Numbered from the stretch's first letter, positions 10,036 to 20,112 are shown. The stretch: DNA of 64,000 nt from Ferrovibrio sp. (GCF_002796975.1 NZ_PEKV01000005.1:407396-471395); one strand, 5' to 3'. The notes: generated by a model from the sequence alone, not told the origin. A program made the numbers and translations.

Positions 10036-10449
10036 GTGTTCCCGACCAACTATACTTCGAATACCTCTGCGGCAGCTGCTGAAGAAGCGATTGCCACGGT
10101 AAAGGCGTTGCTGGCGGATCCCATCGCTCGGGCCGCCATCGTCGACTTCGCGCTTAGTCTTCCTACAGAGTCACCCGCTAAATACCGTTCGCTAACCGAA
10201 GTCTTGGGCCCTCTTGTCCAGGCTGCAATGACTTCAAACCTCGAAAACGAGAAAGAAGTCGCCCGCCGACTTAAGGTCTCGGTAAAGACCCTGCAAAACG
10301 CGCGTTGGCGTGGCACTGGGCCTAGATATGTCCACCCCTTTAAGGGGAGGGCGGTCCGCTACAACACCCTACATCTCGAACTCTGGCTTGCCGCGAATAC
10401 CGTGACGAGCACGAGCGCGGCCGACCTCTTGAAGGACGGCCGCAAGTAA
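10036..10449 (+). CDS. putative DNA-binding (excisionase-like HTH) protein
   Basis: EKEVARRLKVSVKTLQNARWRGTGPRYVHPFKGRAVRYNTLHLELWL. Confidence 0.55.
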   Translation: MFPTNYTSNTSAAAAEEAIATVKALLADPIARAAIVDFALSLPTESPAKYRSLTEVLGPLVQAAMTSNLENEKEVARRLKVSVKTLQNARWRGTGPRYVHPFKGRAVRYNTLHLELWLAANTVTSTSAADLLKDGRK

Positions 10450-10519
10450 CGGGCTACCCGCTGTCGGGTGGGCCGGCAGCGTAGCTCATTCATCTCATAA
10501 CCTGGAGAGAAAGAGTTAA

Positions 10520-11188
10520 ATGCGAAAAATTAACGAATACCCCAAGACCAAGGTTGAACTCGAGAGGGCCGAGCAGCTCGCGGCGCTCGTGTATCCAAAG
10601 GAGATTGACTTCAAGCGACTCAAAGCTGACCTGGATGCCGATAAGAGCACCTGGCGAAGTGGAAGGAAGGCACAACGTAAGTCAGCCTGGGCGATGTGGG
10701 CGTCCTGGCTGGCGTTGGCCTTGGCCTATGCCAAGAAGCCAAAGGCGGCCGCCAAATTTCGGAAGCGGTGCAAGAAGGCCGGGGTGAGTGCGAATGCCAA
10801 TACATCGATCGAGGCCCTGATCGGCAAGTGGATGTCTAAGGGCAGCCGCGCCCTGATGCACAAGTATTCGCTCGCCGTGCGCGGCGCGATCATCTTGGGG
10901 ATTACCCCCGAGGAGCTGCGCTCGGGTAAGCATGGGAAAGTGCCGCTAACCCTGAAGTATTTAATCGATGCCTTCAAAGGCAGTCTTGCCAAGAAGGCTT
11001 CGTCAAAAGTGGCTAAACCGCAGATCGCATGGGCCCGGCAGGCCCTAGACTGTTTCCCGGAAATTTCGGGCGCGGAGAAGCCGTTCGTGCTGCTTCTCAA
11101 GACGATTTCTGGCGTAACCACCGCCACGTACGTCACCAACAAGATCAAGGTCGTCAAACATCATCTTGCTGCAACTCATGATGACTAA
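10520..11188 (+). CDS. hypothetical protein
   Basis: intact ORF, basic composition. Confidence 0.45.
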   Translation: MRKINEYPKTKVELERAEQLAALVYPKEIDFKRLKADLDADKSTWRSGRKAQRKSAWAMWASWLALALAYAKKPKAAAKFRKRCKKAGVSANANTSIEALIGKWMSKGSRALMHKYSLAVRGAIILGITPEELRSGKHGKVPLTLKYLIDAFKGSLAKKASSKVAKPQIAWARQALDCFPEISGAEKPFVLLLKTISGVTTATYVTNKIKVVKHHLAATHDD

Positions 11189-11214
11189 GTGCCGATTCTG
11201 AATCTGTAAATAGA

Positions 11215-11240
11215 CGATGACCGCGTCTCGGCGCGGTCAT
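11215..11240. other. 10-bp perfect hairpin GATGACCGCG-TCTCGG-CGCGGTCATC
   Basis: inverted repeat between two ORFs; no T-tract. Confidence 0.55.
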
Positions 11241-11278
11241 CAAAAACCCACCCACAATCTAACTCAGAGGGTATCGCT

Positions 11279-12658
11279 ATGAAAAAGCGTGACGGGAAAA
11301 TTGTGTCCTTTGCGGATGCCGAGAATGACGACTTGACCAAGACACTCGCAATTCGCGAGCGTACCCAAAAAAAGGAGAAGCGTAAAAAGCAGCGGGAGTA
11401 TCGTGAGCATCGTCGCCGTGTTGAGAAAGTGGACGGCCTATATAGAGAAATTCATTCTAACGCGATGACGCGCCTGGCGGGGTACTTGCCCAATAAGAGC
11501 GTCACTGCGCTCATCGCGAACGGCGTCTTTACCGAAAATAGCCGGGACGCTGACGGCCTGCATCGTCGGCGCTTGTTGGAGTATGAGAAAATTCACCAAT
11601 CGCGCGCACTTAAGCGGTCGATCGCCGGCGCCGAAGTTGTCAACGCGTTGACAACTTGTAGCCCACAGCGACCGTCGGGCATCTTATGCAGCCCGGTGGA
11701 ACGACTCTTGCGTAGCTATTCTGATAAAGACGCTGCTGAAAGAAACTTCTTCGGAGTGCCGCAAGATCAGCTCTTCTTTGCAACTGCGCTTGTCGGCATT
11801 GCCTATGCTAAAAGCGCCTCTGCGGCGGACGACATTAATGCCGCGCTCGTGGCCGATCGCGAATGGCTATTTGAGCATATGAGCACGCTCTCAGCGAAAC
11901 AGGCCTGGTATCGAGGGATCAGAATCTATCGCGTTTACGAATTGGAGGTGTTTTGGGCAAAAGAACTCAGGAGGGCTTATGCGCTGTACCAAGAGTGCGG
12001 TGGGAAGCGCCGCCGGTTTAGGTCGTCTGGTGAAGACGACGTGAATGTTGGCGAGATTGATGACGATGAGTTTTTCGGCGTAGCTGGCTCGCCCGAGACC
12101 GAGAGATACGCCTGTGTCGATAAAATGAAGACCTTACTAGCTATGGGTTGGGATCCGGAGAAGGCAGGTGATGTCATACTTTTGCACAGTCATTGGATAT
12201 TGAACCTGAAACACCCGGCGAAGTTTGAGAAGCGGGTGGCGCGGCACTACGCGCTGCCGTTGCAGTTCGACTTGAAGAGTTTCTACAAGATAAAATCACG
12301 CCGTAGGAACATGTTCGACCTGGTTGACTATTGTCTGAAGGCGGCGCCGCGTTACGGACGCCTTATTCAAGGCTATAGGGATGACAAGTTTCTGAATGAT
12401 GATGCAATGGTCGAGTTCGCAAAATTCAGCGCCCGTGGGTATGACGCGAGTACCGGCCACTATAATTGGATGACTAGTTTTGTGGACCCTTATGACGCGC
12501 CTCGCCGGTGGCTGCGCAGGTTACTCGTCACTCTGAAAAAGAACGCGCAGGCGCGAGAGCGTTATGAAATCTCTGAGGACATGAAGCGTCAAGACCGCGA
12601 GCGTCACCGCCGGCAGCGTGGCAAACCACGTGAGCCTGCGCATAAGCTGTTAGTCTAG
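11279..12658 (+). CDS. hypothetical protein, 459 aa
   Basis: intact ORF with lysine-rich N-terminus. Confidence 0.5.
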   Translation: MKKRDGKIVSFADAENDDLTKTLAIRERTQKKEKRKKQREYREHRRRVEKVDGLYREIHSNAMTRLAGYLPNKSVTALIANGVFTENSRDADGLHRRRLLEYEKIHQSRALKRSIAGAEVVNALTTCSPQRPSGILCSPVERLLRSYSDKDAAERNFFGVPQDQLFFATALVGIAYAKSASAADDINAALVADREWLFEHMSTLSAKQAWYRGIRIYRVYELEVFWAKELRRAYALYQECGGKRRRFRSSGEDDVNVGEIDDDEFFGVAGSPETERYACVDKMKTLLAMGWDPEKAGDVILLHSHWILNLKHPAKFEKRVARHYALPLQFDLKSFYKIKSRRRNMFDLVDYCLKAAPRYGRLIQGYRDDKFLNDDAMVEFAKFSARGYDASTGHYNWMTSFVDPYDAPRRWLRRLLVTLKKNAQARERYEISEDMKRQDRERHRRQRGKPREPAHKLLV

Positions 12659-12732
12659 AAGAATGGTAGCGAGGGGCGGGTGAGCGATACTGCAAATCTG
12701 CCCCTCTATCGTTGTTACGGGAGTACAATAAG

Positions 12733-12747
12733 GAAAATCTACCGGCC
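12733..12747 (+). repeat. dispersed junction motif copy (gaaaatctaccggcc)
   Basis: intergenic; matches the family described in findings. Confidence 0.5.
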
Positions 12748-12833
12748 GTGATTTAGCGCCAGAAAGAGATACTAATTTAAATATGTAAATACCTGGTGCC
12801 GCGCTATTGCGGTGTCTCAAGCGGGTACCTGAA

Positions 12834-13109
12834 ATGTCGAAAATATCGAAGAGAAAGATACAGTACAAAAATAAGCTGCTTCATTATTACCGGTATGAAT
12901 TGAAGGTCGCAGCCTCAGATATACCCGAACAGATGTTCATCGACGACTTCAGCTGGATCGAATTATCTTGGGGCTCGGTTCAGCTCGTACGCAATGTCGG
13001 AGCAGAAAACGCTGCCAAGATGTTTGAGGCGTGGGCTTTCAAAATAAGAAAGGGTTGTTTTGGCGATTTTGATGCCGAGAGAATGTCGTGCCTGGCGGTT
13101 AGTAAATAG
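12834..13109 (+). CDS. small hypothetical protein
   Basis: ORF followed by a hairpin. Confidence 0.35.
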   Translation: MSKISKRKIQYKNKLLHYYRYELKVAASDIPEQMFIDDFSWIELSWGSVQLVRNVGAENAAKMFEAWAFKIRKGCFGDFDAERMSCLAVSK

Positions 13110-13125
13110 GGCCAGAGATTAGTAA

Positions 13126-13158
13126 GGCGGGCCTAGTTCTGTCAGCTCTGGGCCCGCC
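13126..13158. terminator. hairpin GGCGGGCC...GGCCCGCC, possible terminator between convergent genes
   Basis: inverted repeat in the convergent intergenic region. Confidence 0.5.
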
Positions 13159-13169
13159 ATTATATCTTG

Positions 13170-13739
13170 TTAATGGTTGGTGAGTTGCACTTTGAGTTTT
13201 GGCCACCGCTCAAGCCAGCGCTTATTGTGTATCCGCTCGACAATGACCGATTGACGCCCTTCAAATGCAGGTGTGGGACGAACAATCATATCGAAGAGGT
13301 CATTCAGCCCGAAGGGGGCCAGGATCTCAACGCGGTCTTTGCCCAGGCGCACACCTACCGCTGTTGCTGTTTCAGGCCAATGCTGCATCGCGAGGGCTGT
13401 CGAGGTGTATGGCTTGTCGTTATTGACCTTGTGCATACGGCCCTGGTTTTTGACGGACCACAGAACTGTCGGGGCTCGATGGCGTAATTGTGCTTCAAAA
13501 AGCCGATCGGCATCTTGTGTGCCGGTTTCTGGCCCGAACCACACAACATCGACATCGCCAGCTGGGGGCTGTGGCTTTAGCCCATGACCATGATCCCAGA
13601 CCAGGCTGCGCACGAAGCCAGCGCCGACCCAGCAGTCAGGTAAGGCAAGGTAAGACACGTGGCGCAAGATGCGCATACGCTCATCATCGGCCTGCAATAG
13701 CTCCTGCAGGATCTCAATCTGATTGGGGGCAGCACTCAT
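13170..13739 (-). CDS. nucleotidyltransferase family protein (NTP_transf_6/DUF925-like)
   Basis: WVGAGFVRSLVWDH...PPAGDVDVVWFGPE. Confidence 0.7.
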   Translation of the reverse strand: MSAAPNQIEILQELLQADDERMRILRHVSYLALPDCWVGAGFVRSLVWDHGHGLKPQPPAGDVDVVWFGPETGTQDADRLFEAQLRHRAPTVLWSVKNQGRMHKVNNDKPYTSTALAMQHWPETATAVGVRLGKDRVEILAPFGLNDLFDMIVRPTPAFEGRQSVIVERIHNKRWLERWPKLKVQLTNH

Positions 13740-14413
13740 AATTGGGTCATCGATGGTTTGGGCGAGCCCGCCCAGATGAGCCGCCAGACAGCACCCTGGC
13801 GAACGTCTTGAACTAGGTGGGGGTGGAAGGCGACAAGGCAGGTGCCCTTGGCGTGTCGCACAGAGGGGTAGAGCAGTCCGTTGCCCCCTTGCGCGATAAT
13901 GGTGCCAGCCAAGGTCTGACCGGCCGGGTAGCCCACAGCTGGGTTAGGATCAAGGCAAGACTGGCCCTTGGCCCTGCGGAGATCATGGAAGGGGCCGATA
14001 AAACCCGCAAACAGCTCGGTGTAGTCAGTCTGGTTCTCGTAACGGCCAATATTGGTGAGCTCACGCGTCAGATGAAAGGCGACTTCGGCCAGGGATGTAT
14101 CAATCTCAAAGGCGCAATACCAGGCACCCCTGTGCTCTGAATTGAACCGGTTACCGCCTGGCCGGGTATGGGCAAATGAAGCATTGATGAAGGTGCGATA
14201 AGGGCGGCTGAAGATTAAATCTTCGCGCCTGAGTTCAGGCATCCCAGAGGTCTCAGCGATCAGGCGCTCATTGGTGGCGCTTTCGAGCTCGGCCAGGTCG
14301 CTCAGATCACCGTGGGTCGAGACCAGGGCCGAGAGCGCAGGCGGCTTGAGGCGGCCGCTGGGGACCAAGCGGACGGTGTTAGGCTCAGCAACATTGGTAA
14401 CCGGTATGCTCAA
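13736..14413 (-). CDS. RES-domain toxin (NAD+ phosphorylase family)
   Basis: GGNRFNSEHRGAWYCAFEIDTSLAEVAFHL is typical of RES; downstream of an Xre/ParS-type gene. Confidence 0.8.
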   Translation of the reverse strand: MSIPVTNVAEPNTVRLVPSGRLKPPALSALVSTHGDLSDLAELESATNERLIAETSGMPELRREDLIFSRPYRTFINASFAHTRPGGNRFNSEHRGAWYCAFEIDTSLAEVAFHLTRELTNIGRYENQTDYTELFAGFIGPFHDLRRAKGQSCLDPNPAVGYPAGQTLAGTIIAQGGNGLLYPSVRHAKGTCLVAFHPHLVQDVRQGAVWRLIWAGSPKPSMTQL

Positions 14414-14844
14414 AGCCCGCCTCGCAGGGCGTCGACATGCTGGCGCACCCGTATCATGGCTGGGATGCCCCCTCGTAACATGAGATCAAGCGGGCTCTCA
14501 CCACCAAAGATCGCCCCTTGGTTTGGCAGGCGCACCCAGTCATCGGCGAGTGACTCAGAAAACAGCAAGCGTAAGCCCTTAAAAATGCCCACCAGGAGGC
14601 TAATGCGCATCAGGACGTCTTGGGGTAGCGGCTCGGTGCTCGCGCCCTTCTTCAGGCGAAACCAGCTGCGCTCTGAGACATCGCCCAGCAGGGCTGACGC
14701 TTCGGTCGCGCCCAGGCCCCAAATATCGGCCAGGGTCACGACGCCGCGCACGGCGGCGGGTGTGAGACGTAGGCGCTCACCAGCGTCAGCCAGGTTGGGG
14801 ATGCTGCCGGGCAGGTCGGTCGGCGTTTGAGGTGTTGGGCGCAT
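14410..14844 (-). CDS. Xre/MbcA/ParS-type antitoxin
   Basis: ADIWGLGATEASALLGDVSERSWFRLK...LLVGIFKGLRLLFSESLADDWVRLPN. Confidence 0.8.
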   Translation of the reverse strand: MRPTPQTPTDLPGSIPNLADAGERLRLTPAAVRGVVTLADIWGLGATEASALLGDVSERSWFRLKKGASTEPLPQDVLMRISLLVGIFKGLRLLFSESLADDWVRLPNQGAIFGGESPLDLMLRGGIPAMIRVRQHVDALRGGL

Positions 14845-14854
14845 ATCTGCCTCC

Positions 14855-14874
14855 TGTCACTAAAAATAGTGACA
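14855..14874. promoter_or_regulatory. candidate autoregulatory operator TGTCACTA-aaaa-TAGTGACA
   Basis: perfect 8-bp inverted repeat ~11 bp upstream of the antitoxin start. Confidence 0.6.
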
Positions 14875-15107
14875 TTTGGCATTTTATTAAAGCCCATGAA
14901 TCTAGGTACTTATGCCCTAGAACTGGCAAAAGTAGGTAAAAAAACCCATGAAAGTAGGCTCTTGAGAAGACCCGCAGCGCTTCATATAATTCAACGTAGT
15001 ATATCAAACGTCTAAAATGATTAGATAAATGAATAATTACCAATCAATATACTGACGCGATATGCTAATTTATATCAAATGCCTATACTGATATAGGATA
15101 ATGCATC

Positions 15108-15686
15108 ATGGGCTATGTCAGAGAAGATCTCATTAAGAGATTTCGAGATAAGCGCGTTGCCGCGAAGATTAGCCAACGCGCGCTCAGCGAGCGATCTGGC
15201 CTCACGCAAAGCCATATCTCGCAAATCGAAACCGGTTCCCTTGACCCTGGTCTTTCGAGCTTTCTCCAAATGGCGAGAGCGCTTGATCTCGAATTGGTTC
15301 TGGTACCGCGTAAGCTTGTGCCGGCTGTAGAGGCGATCGATAGAGAAAATGAAGTGGCACTCACGGTGGGCTATCTGCCGACGAGGGATATTCTCCGCAT
15401 CGAGCGCGTGCTCAGTGATTACCAAGGTCGAAAAGGTATTTCAGGCGATATCGTCGAAATAAAGCATTTGGTTGAGTTTCTTCAAAACGCACCGCTCAAC
15501 CAGAAAGACCTTAAAGAGTTTCGAAGTATTCTCGATGCATTCGAAGGCCAATCAACGAGGACGTCTGACAAGTTCTTCAAAAAATCACTTCTAGCGCTCA
15601 GAGCGCTCCGCAATCGTATAGCACATCCTCGTACAGAAGAGCCGCGGCCGGCTTATAGCGCAGATGATGGGGATGAAGATGCCTAA
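15108..15686 (+). CDS. HTH (HipB-like) antitoxin with long C-terminal extension
   Basis: RDKRVAAKISQRALSERSGLTQSHISQIETGSLDPGLSSFLQMARALDLELVLVPR. Confidence 0.8.
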   Translation: MGYVREDLIKRFRDKRVAAKISQRALSERSGLTQSHISQIETGSLDPGLSSFLQMARALDLELVLVPRKLVPAVEAIDRENEVALTVGYLPTRDILRIERVLSDYQGRKGISGDIVEIKHLVEFLQNAPLNQKDLKEFRSILDAFEGQSTRTSDKFFKKSLLALRALRNRIAHPRTEEPRPAYSADDGDEDA

Positions 15687-16899
15687 TGTCTCTGTCCTCA
15701 ATGTACTCTTACATGACCACCCAATAGCAACATTAACACTTGTTCAGGGTGGTCGAACACTCTTCGCCTTTAATCAAGACTATGTTGATGACAGCGAGCG
15801 AGCAACGCTCAGTCTTTCATTCAAAGATCAGTTTGGCGGACTAATAACAAATCATGCACCAACGCAACGCGTGTTACCGCCATTTTTCTCAAATCTACTG
15901 CCTGAAGGTCCGCTACGGAGCTATCTGGCGGACCGTGCTAGTGTTCATCAAGAGCGCGAATTCTTCTTGCTTTGGATGCTTGGCAAAGATTTGCCTGGGG
16001 CTATATCGATCAAGCCTGTGGATGGCGAGGAGTTACCGCCAGAGGCCAATGAGGCCCATGCGCACGGTCATAATAGAGCGTTGCGCTTCTCGCTAGCCGG
16101 CGTACAGCTCAAATTCTCAGCCATTCGGAATGAGGGAAAAGGTGTTGGCTTGACCATACCAGCCGAGGGGGCTGGGGGGTCTTGGATTGTAAAGATGCCA
16201 TCACAGCAGTTCTCAGGTGTGCCAGAGAACGAGTACGCAATGATGAGTATCGCGGGTCGCATGGGGATGGACGTACCCGATATACAGCTCATAGACCTAG
16301 AAGATGTAGATGGCTTGCCAGATGGCATTGGGGAACTACGCGGCCAGGCATTGGCTGTAAAGCGGTTTGATCGCAGTCCAGGCGGGTCAGTTCATATCGA
16401 AGATTTTGCACAAGTCTTTAGCAAATGGCCTGCCGACAAATACACAGCAGGTAGTTATCGCTCTATAGCAAAAGTGCTTGGGATTGAGACGGGCGAAGAC
16501 GGTATCGTCGAATATGTACGTCGCATAATTTTTAATACGCTAATCGGCAATGCTGATATGCACTTGAAGAACTGGTCGTTGATATACCCCAACAAAAAGA
16601 CGCCGAGGTTGGCGCCAGCTTATGATTTTTTGTCGACCATTCCATATCTGCAAGACGAGACAGCAGCCTTAAAGTACTCGCGTACAAAGCGGATGTATGA
16701 GGTCTCAAAAGATGAGATTGCGCATCTTGCTTCTAAAGCGCTTTTGCCAGAGAAGATCGTTGTGGGCACGGCTCTTGATACAGTGCGCCGCTTTAGAGAC
16801 ATCTGGGAGGCTGAGAAGACGCATTTTCCACTTGCGAAGAAGGTCATTGAGGCAGTCGAAGCCCATGCTGCGCGCGTGCCAATCTATAATGAGGCCTAG
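15664..16899 (+). CDS. HipA-like serine/threonine kinase toxin
   Basis: HipA N-terminal domain; GSWIVKMPS...; LIGNADMHLKNWSLIY...APAYDFLST. Confidence 0.88.
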   Translation: MMGMKMPNVSVLNVLLHDHPIATLTLVQGGRTLFAFNQDYVDDSERATLSLSFKDQFGGLITNHAPTQRVLPPFFSNLLPEGPLRSYLADRASVHQEREFFLLWMLGKDLPGAISIKPVDGEELPPEANEAHAHGHNRALRFSLAGVQLKFSAIRNEGKGVGLTIPAEGAGGSWIVKMPSQQFSGVPENEYAMMSIAGRMGMDVPDIQLIDLEDVDGLPDGIGELRGQALAVKRFDRSPGGSVHIEDFAQVFSKWPADKYTAGSYRSIAKVLGIETGEDGIVEYVRRIIFNTLIGNADMHLKNWSLIYPNKKTPRLAPAYDFLSTIPYLQDETAALKYSRTKRMYEVSKDEIAHLASKALLPEKIVVGTALDTVRRFRDIWEAEKTHFPLAKKVIEAVEAHAARVPIYNEA

Positions 16900-16929
16900 G
16901 CCTTCATCTCACGATCGTGGCCGAATCTA

Positions 16930-16965
16930 AAAAAATCTACGGAGTGAGAATCTACGGAGTGGCCA
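16930..16965 (+). repeat. dispersed junction motif, doubled copy (aaaaatctacggagtgagaatctacggagtgg)
   Basis: two tandem AATCTACGGAGTG units. Confidence 0.5.
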
Positions 16966-17184
16966 GCGGCTGGAAACGGTGTCTGTTTCACTAAGGCCGG
17001 CGCTCGGAGGCCGACCTGATACTGCGACCTAGCCGGATACTGACTATCTGCATACACTTTTATGAATTCCTTGATTCAGAAATATTAGTTTACCGCGAAT
17101 AATTAGGAATTTTGCAAACTACGGCCTAGCTGTGGTTGGATGTCCTTAATTGAGTCACTCACGTGAACGCAATGGGAGGAAGCG

Positions 17185-20079
17185 ATGTCCAGAACTGGGA
17201 CGTATGCCCTGTCGCTCCGTCTTGGTGCTTTGATCGCACTGATCTGTCTGCCGTCGTTTCTATTGGCGCTGCACTTGGCCGATACCCGTCGGGTTCAAGA
17301 GTTAGAGCATATCCGATCCGAGGCTATGATCCTCGCGCAGTCCATTGCCATCCAGCAAGGACAGACGCTGGAAAAGGTGCGCGCGCAGCTAACGCAGCTC
17401 AGTAGAGAATCGCCTTACCTTATCGAGGCCGACTGTAGCTCGCACCTGCAAAGTCTCCAGCGCTTCGATCAGCAATATTTCCAGCTGGCCGTCGCCGACC
17501 TCGCTGGTAACATCACATGCGCGGCAGACGCCGCGAATATCAACCTATCAGTGCTTGATCGCGACTACTTCAAAACAGCAGTCGCCAGTCGTGATTTTTC
17601 GCTTAGCGACGTCTTTTTGACGCGTTCGTCCAAGCGCTGGGCTATCGTCGCTGCCCAGCCAGTAATGCAGGACAATTTCCCGCGTGCTGTCCTGATCGCC
17701 GCGCTTGATATAAAATGGGCCCAGGCGCTCCTGAACAGCCTGCGCCTACCACAGAATGCCATCGTCAGCTTGTCGGATGCTAATGGCCGGGTGCTCGCTC
17801 GCATGCCTAATCCTGAGCAGTTCGTCGGACGCGAAATTCTCGAGGCAGCATCCTTCCGCGCGACCGTCACAGGGCAGCCACAAGGCTTTGTAGACTCGGC
17901 AGGCCTTGATGGCGTGGCGCGCATCATTGCCTACGCCCAAGTGCCGGGTGCTGGCCTGTATGTTCGCGTCGGTATTCCATCGGCCGAAGTGCAAATGGCA
18001 AGCCAGATGGCGCTGCAGGCCGGGCTAATTGCGCTCATTGCCACTGTGCTGGTGACGGCGCTGCTTGGATGGATTGGCGCCCGTCGCCTGATCATCCATC
18101 CCATTGGCCAGTTAGTTACGGCGGCTGATAAGATTGGGCAGGGCGATTGGACTGTGCGAACTGAAATCAGTCATGGCAACCAGATTATCGGTCGGCTGGC
18201 TGCTAAGTTGGATGAGCTTGCCCATTATGGGCATCGCCTTACGCGAGCTTTTCGCACGCTCAGTGCTGGGAACCGCACACTTTTGCGCGAGCCTGATGAA
18301 ATTTCACTTCTAGAAGCAATGTGCAACGTCGCTGTCACACAGGGCGGCTATCGGCTCGCCTTTGTGAATTACATGCGCCACGATAAAGACAAGACTGTCG
18401 ATACTGTTGCCCGCTATGGCGATGATCGCGGCTTTATAGACTCGCTGCGCCTGACTTGGGCCGATACAGAGCGCGGGCGTGGCTCAGTAGGCATGGCGAT
18501 CCGTGATGCCACGCCGAATATTCTGCGCAGTATGGGAAATGACCCTCGCTTTGAGCCTTGGCGCAAAGAAGCGTTGAAACGGCAGTTTGGCTCTATCATC
18601 TCGCTGCCACTGAAAGTCGATGGTGACATCATAGGCACATTCACGCTGGTCGCGGCCGAAGAGGATGCTTTCGATGAGGCGGAAGTCTGCCTGCTCGACG
18701 AAATGGCGGCGGATCTTTCGTTTGGTATCCAGATTGCGCGCGCGGCAGTAAAGCAGAAAGAGCATGAGCGGCTTGTCGAGTATGCGCTTACTCATGACCG
18801 CTATACCGGTCTGCCCAATCGAGTATCTTTCCTGCGGAGTCTGGCCGAACGGATTCAAGTCGCCACTGAGCGCAATGAGCCGCTGGCTATTATGGTGATC
18901 CATATGCCGCGCCTGCAGGAGATATTCGATGGGTTCGGCTACAATCCTAGTCTTTCGGCGGTGCAACAGATCGCGGAGCGCTTATCGGCGATCTCAGAGA
19001 TCAAGCCATATCTGACGCGGCTGGCCCCCAATGAATTTGGTCTGGCAGTCGACCATGTGAGCCCTGAGCAGACGATGCGGATGGCGCGCACGGCGTTGGG
19101 CGTGTTCCAAGAACGCGTCATCGTGGCGGAAGCCGAACTCGATATCGCCGCGTCGATCGGCATCAGTTATTTCCCTGGCCACGGCGACGATGCCGATGCG
19201 CTGTTGCGGCGTGCAGCGATTGCAGCACGTGGTGGCGCACGCAAGGATGCCGGGATTTTTGTCTATGAGGGTGCCACTGAGCGCGAAAATCCCGAACGCC
19301 TGGCTATTGCCGCCGAATTGCGCACGGCAATTACAAATCGCGAGCTCGAGTTACATTATCAGCCCAAGATCGACCTGCAGACCGGTGCTTTAAGCGGGGC
19401 CGAAGCGCTGATTCGCTGGAATCATCCCAAGCGTGGGTTCTTGCCGCCAGTGAAGTTTGTACCGCTCGCTGAAGAAACAGGCCTGATTCGCTCTATGACT
19501 GAGTTAGTGATCGCGCTTGCAAGCCGGCAGCAACACAGTTGGGCCAAGAATAATGGGGTGGTGCTGCCAGTGGCAGTCAACCTTTCAGCCAGCAACCTCT
19601 ACGACCCTCGTTTTCTCGATACCTTCCAGGCCTTGCTAGAAACTTGGGGCGTAGCACCTAACCTGATCGAGATCGAGTTGACAGAGAGCGCTCTGGTGGA
19701 TGACCCGGAAACCGCCAAGCGCGTGCTCGATAGCTTGCGCCAGCTCGGCTGCAAAATCTATATCGATGATTTCGGTACGGGTTACTCGTCACTAAATTAT
19801 CTTGTCACTCTGCCGGTGCATGCTCTGAAAATTGATCGCTCGTTTGTGCGCCAGATGGGTGAAAGCCGCGAGGCCCACTCGGTGGTCGCGTCAATCATAT
19901 CAATGGCACACAATTTGGGCCTGCGTGTCGTTGCTGAAGGCGTGGAAACGCAAGCGGATGTCGACATGTTAAAGGCGCTGGACTGCGACGAGGCTCAAGG
20001 CTATCTATTTGCCAAACCGCAAGTGGCGTCAGAATATGAACTGAGATTCTTATCGCGTTCGAGACAATTAGAAAAATAG
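17185..20079 (+). CDS. membrane sensor with HAMP, GAF, degenerate GGDEF and intact EAL domains (probable c-di-GMP phosphodiesterase)
   Basis: N-terminal TM/sensor region, LAPNEF in place of GGDEF, YQPKIDL, EALIRW, ELTES, IDDFGTGYSS, KIDRSF. Confidence 0.88.
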   Translation: MSRTGTYALSLRLGALIALICLPSFLLALHLADTRRVQELEHIRSEAMILAQSIAIQQGQTLEKVRAQLTQLSRESPYLIEADCSSHLQSLQRFDQQYFQLAVADLAGNITCAADAANINLSVLDRDYFKTAVASRDFSLSDVFLTRSSKRWAIVAAQPVMQDNFPRAVLIAALDIKWAQALLNSLRLPQNAIVSLSDANGRVLARMPNPEQFVGREILEAASFRATVTGQPQGFVDSAGLDGVARIIAYAQVPGAGLYVRVGIPSAEVQMASQMALQAGLIALIATVLVTALLGWIGARRLIIHPIGQLVTAADKIGQGDWTVRTEISHGNQIIGRLAAKLDELAHYGHRLTRAFRTLSAGNRTLLREPDEISLLEAMCNVAVTQGGYRLAFVNYMRHDKDKTVDTVARYGDDRGFIDSLRLTWADTERGRGSVGMAIRDATPNILRSMGNDPRFEPWRKEALKRQFGSIISLPLKVDGDIIGTFTLVAAEEDAFDEAEVCLLDEMAADLSFGIQIARAAVKQKEHERLVEYALTHDRYTGLPNRVSFLRSLAERIQVATERNEPLAIMVIHMPRLQEIFDGFGYNPSLSAVQQIAERLSAISEIKPYLTRLAPNEFGLAVDHVSPEQTMRMARTALGVFQERVIVAEAELDIAASIGISYFPGHGDDADALLRRAAIAARGGARKDAGIFVYEGATERENPERLAIAAELRTAITNRELELHYQPKIDLQTGALSGAEALIRWNHPKRGFLPPVKFVPLAEETGLIRSMTELVIALASRQQHSWAKNNGVVLPVAVNLSASNLYDPRFLDTFQALLETWGVAPNLIEIELTESALVDDPETAKRVLDSLRQLGCKIYIDDFGTGYSSLNYLVTLPVHALKIDRSFVRQMGESREAHSVVASIISMAHNLGLRVVAEGVETQADVDMLKALDCDEAQGYLFAKPQVASEYELRFLSRSRQLEK

Positions 20080-20112
20080 AGCGCTTAAAATACCGGACTT
20101 CAGGCAGAAGTT

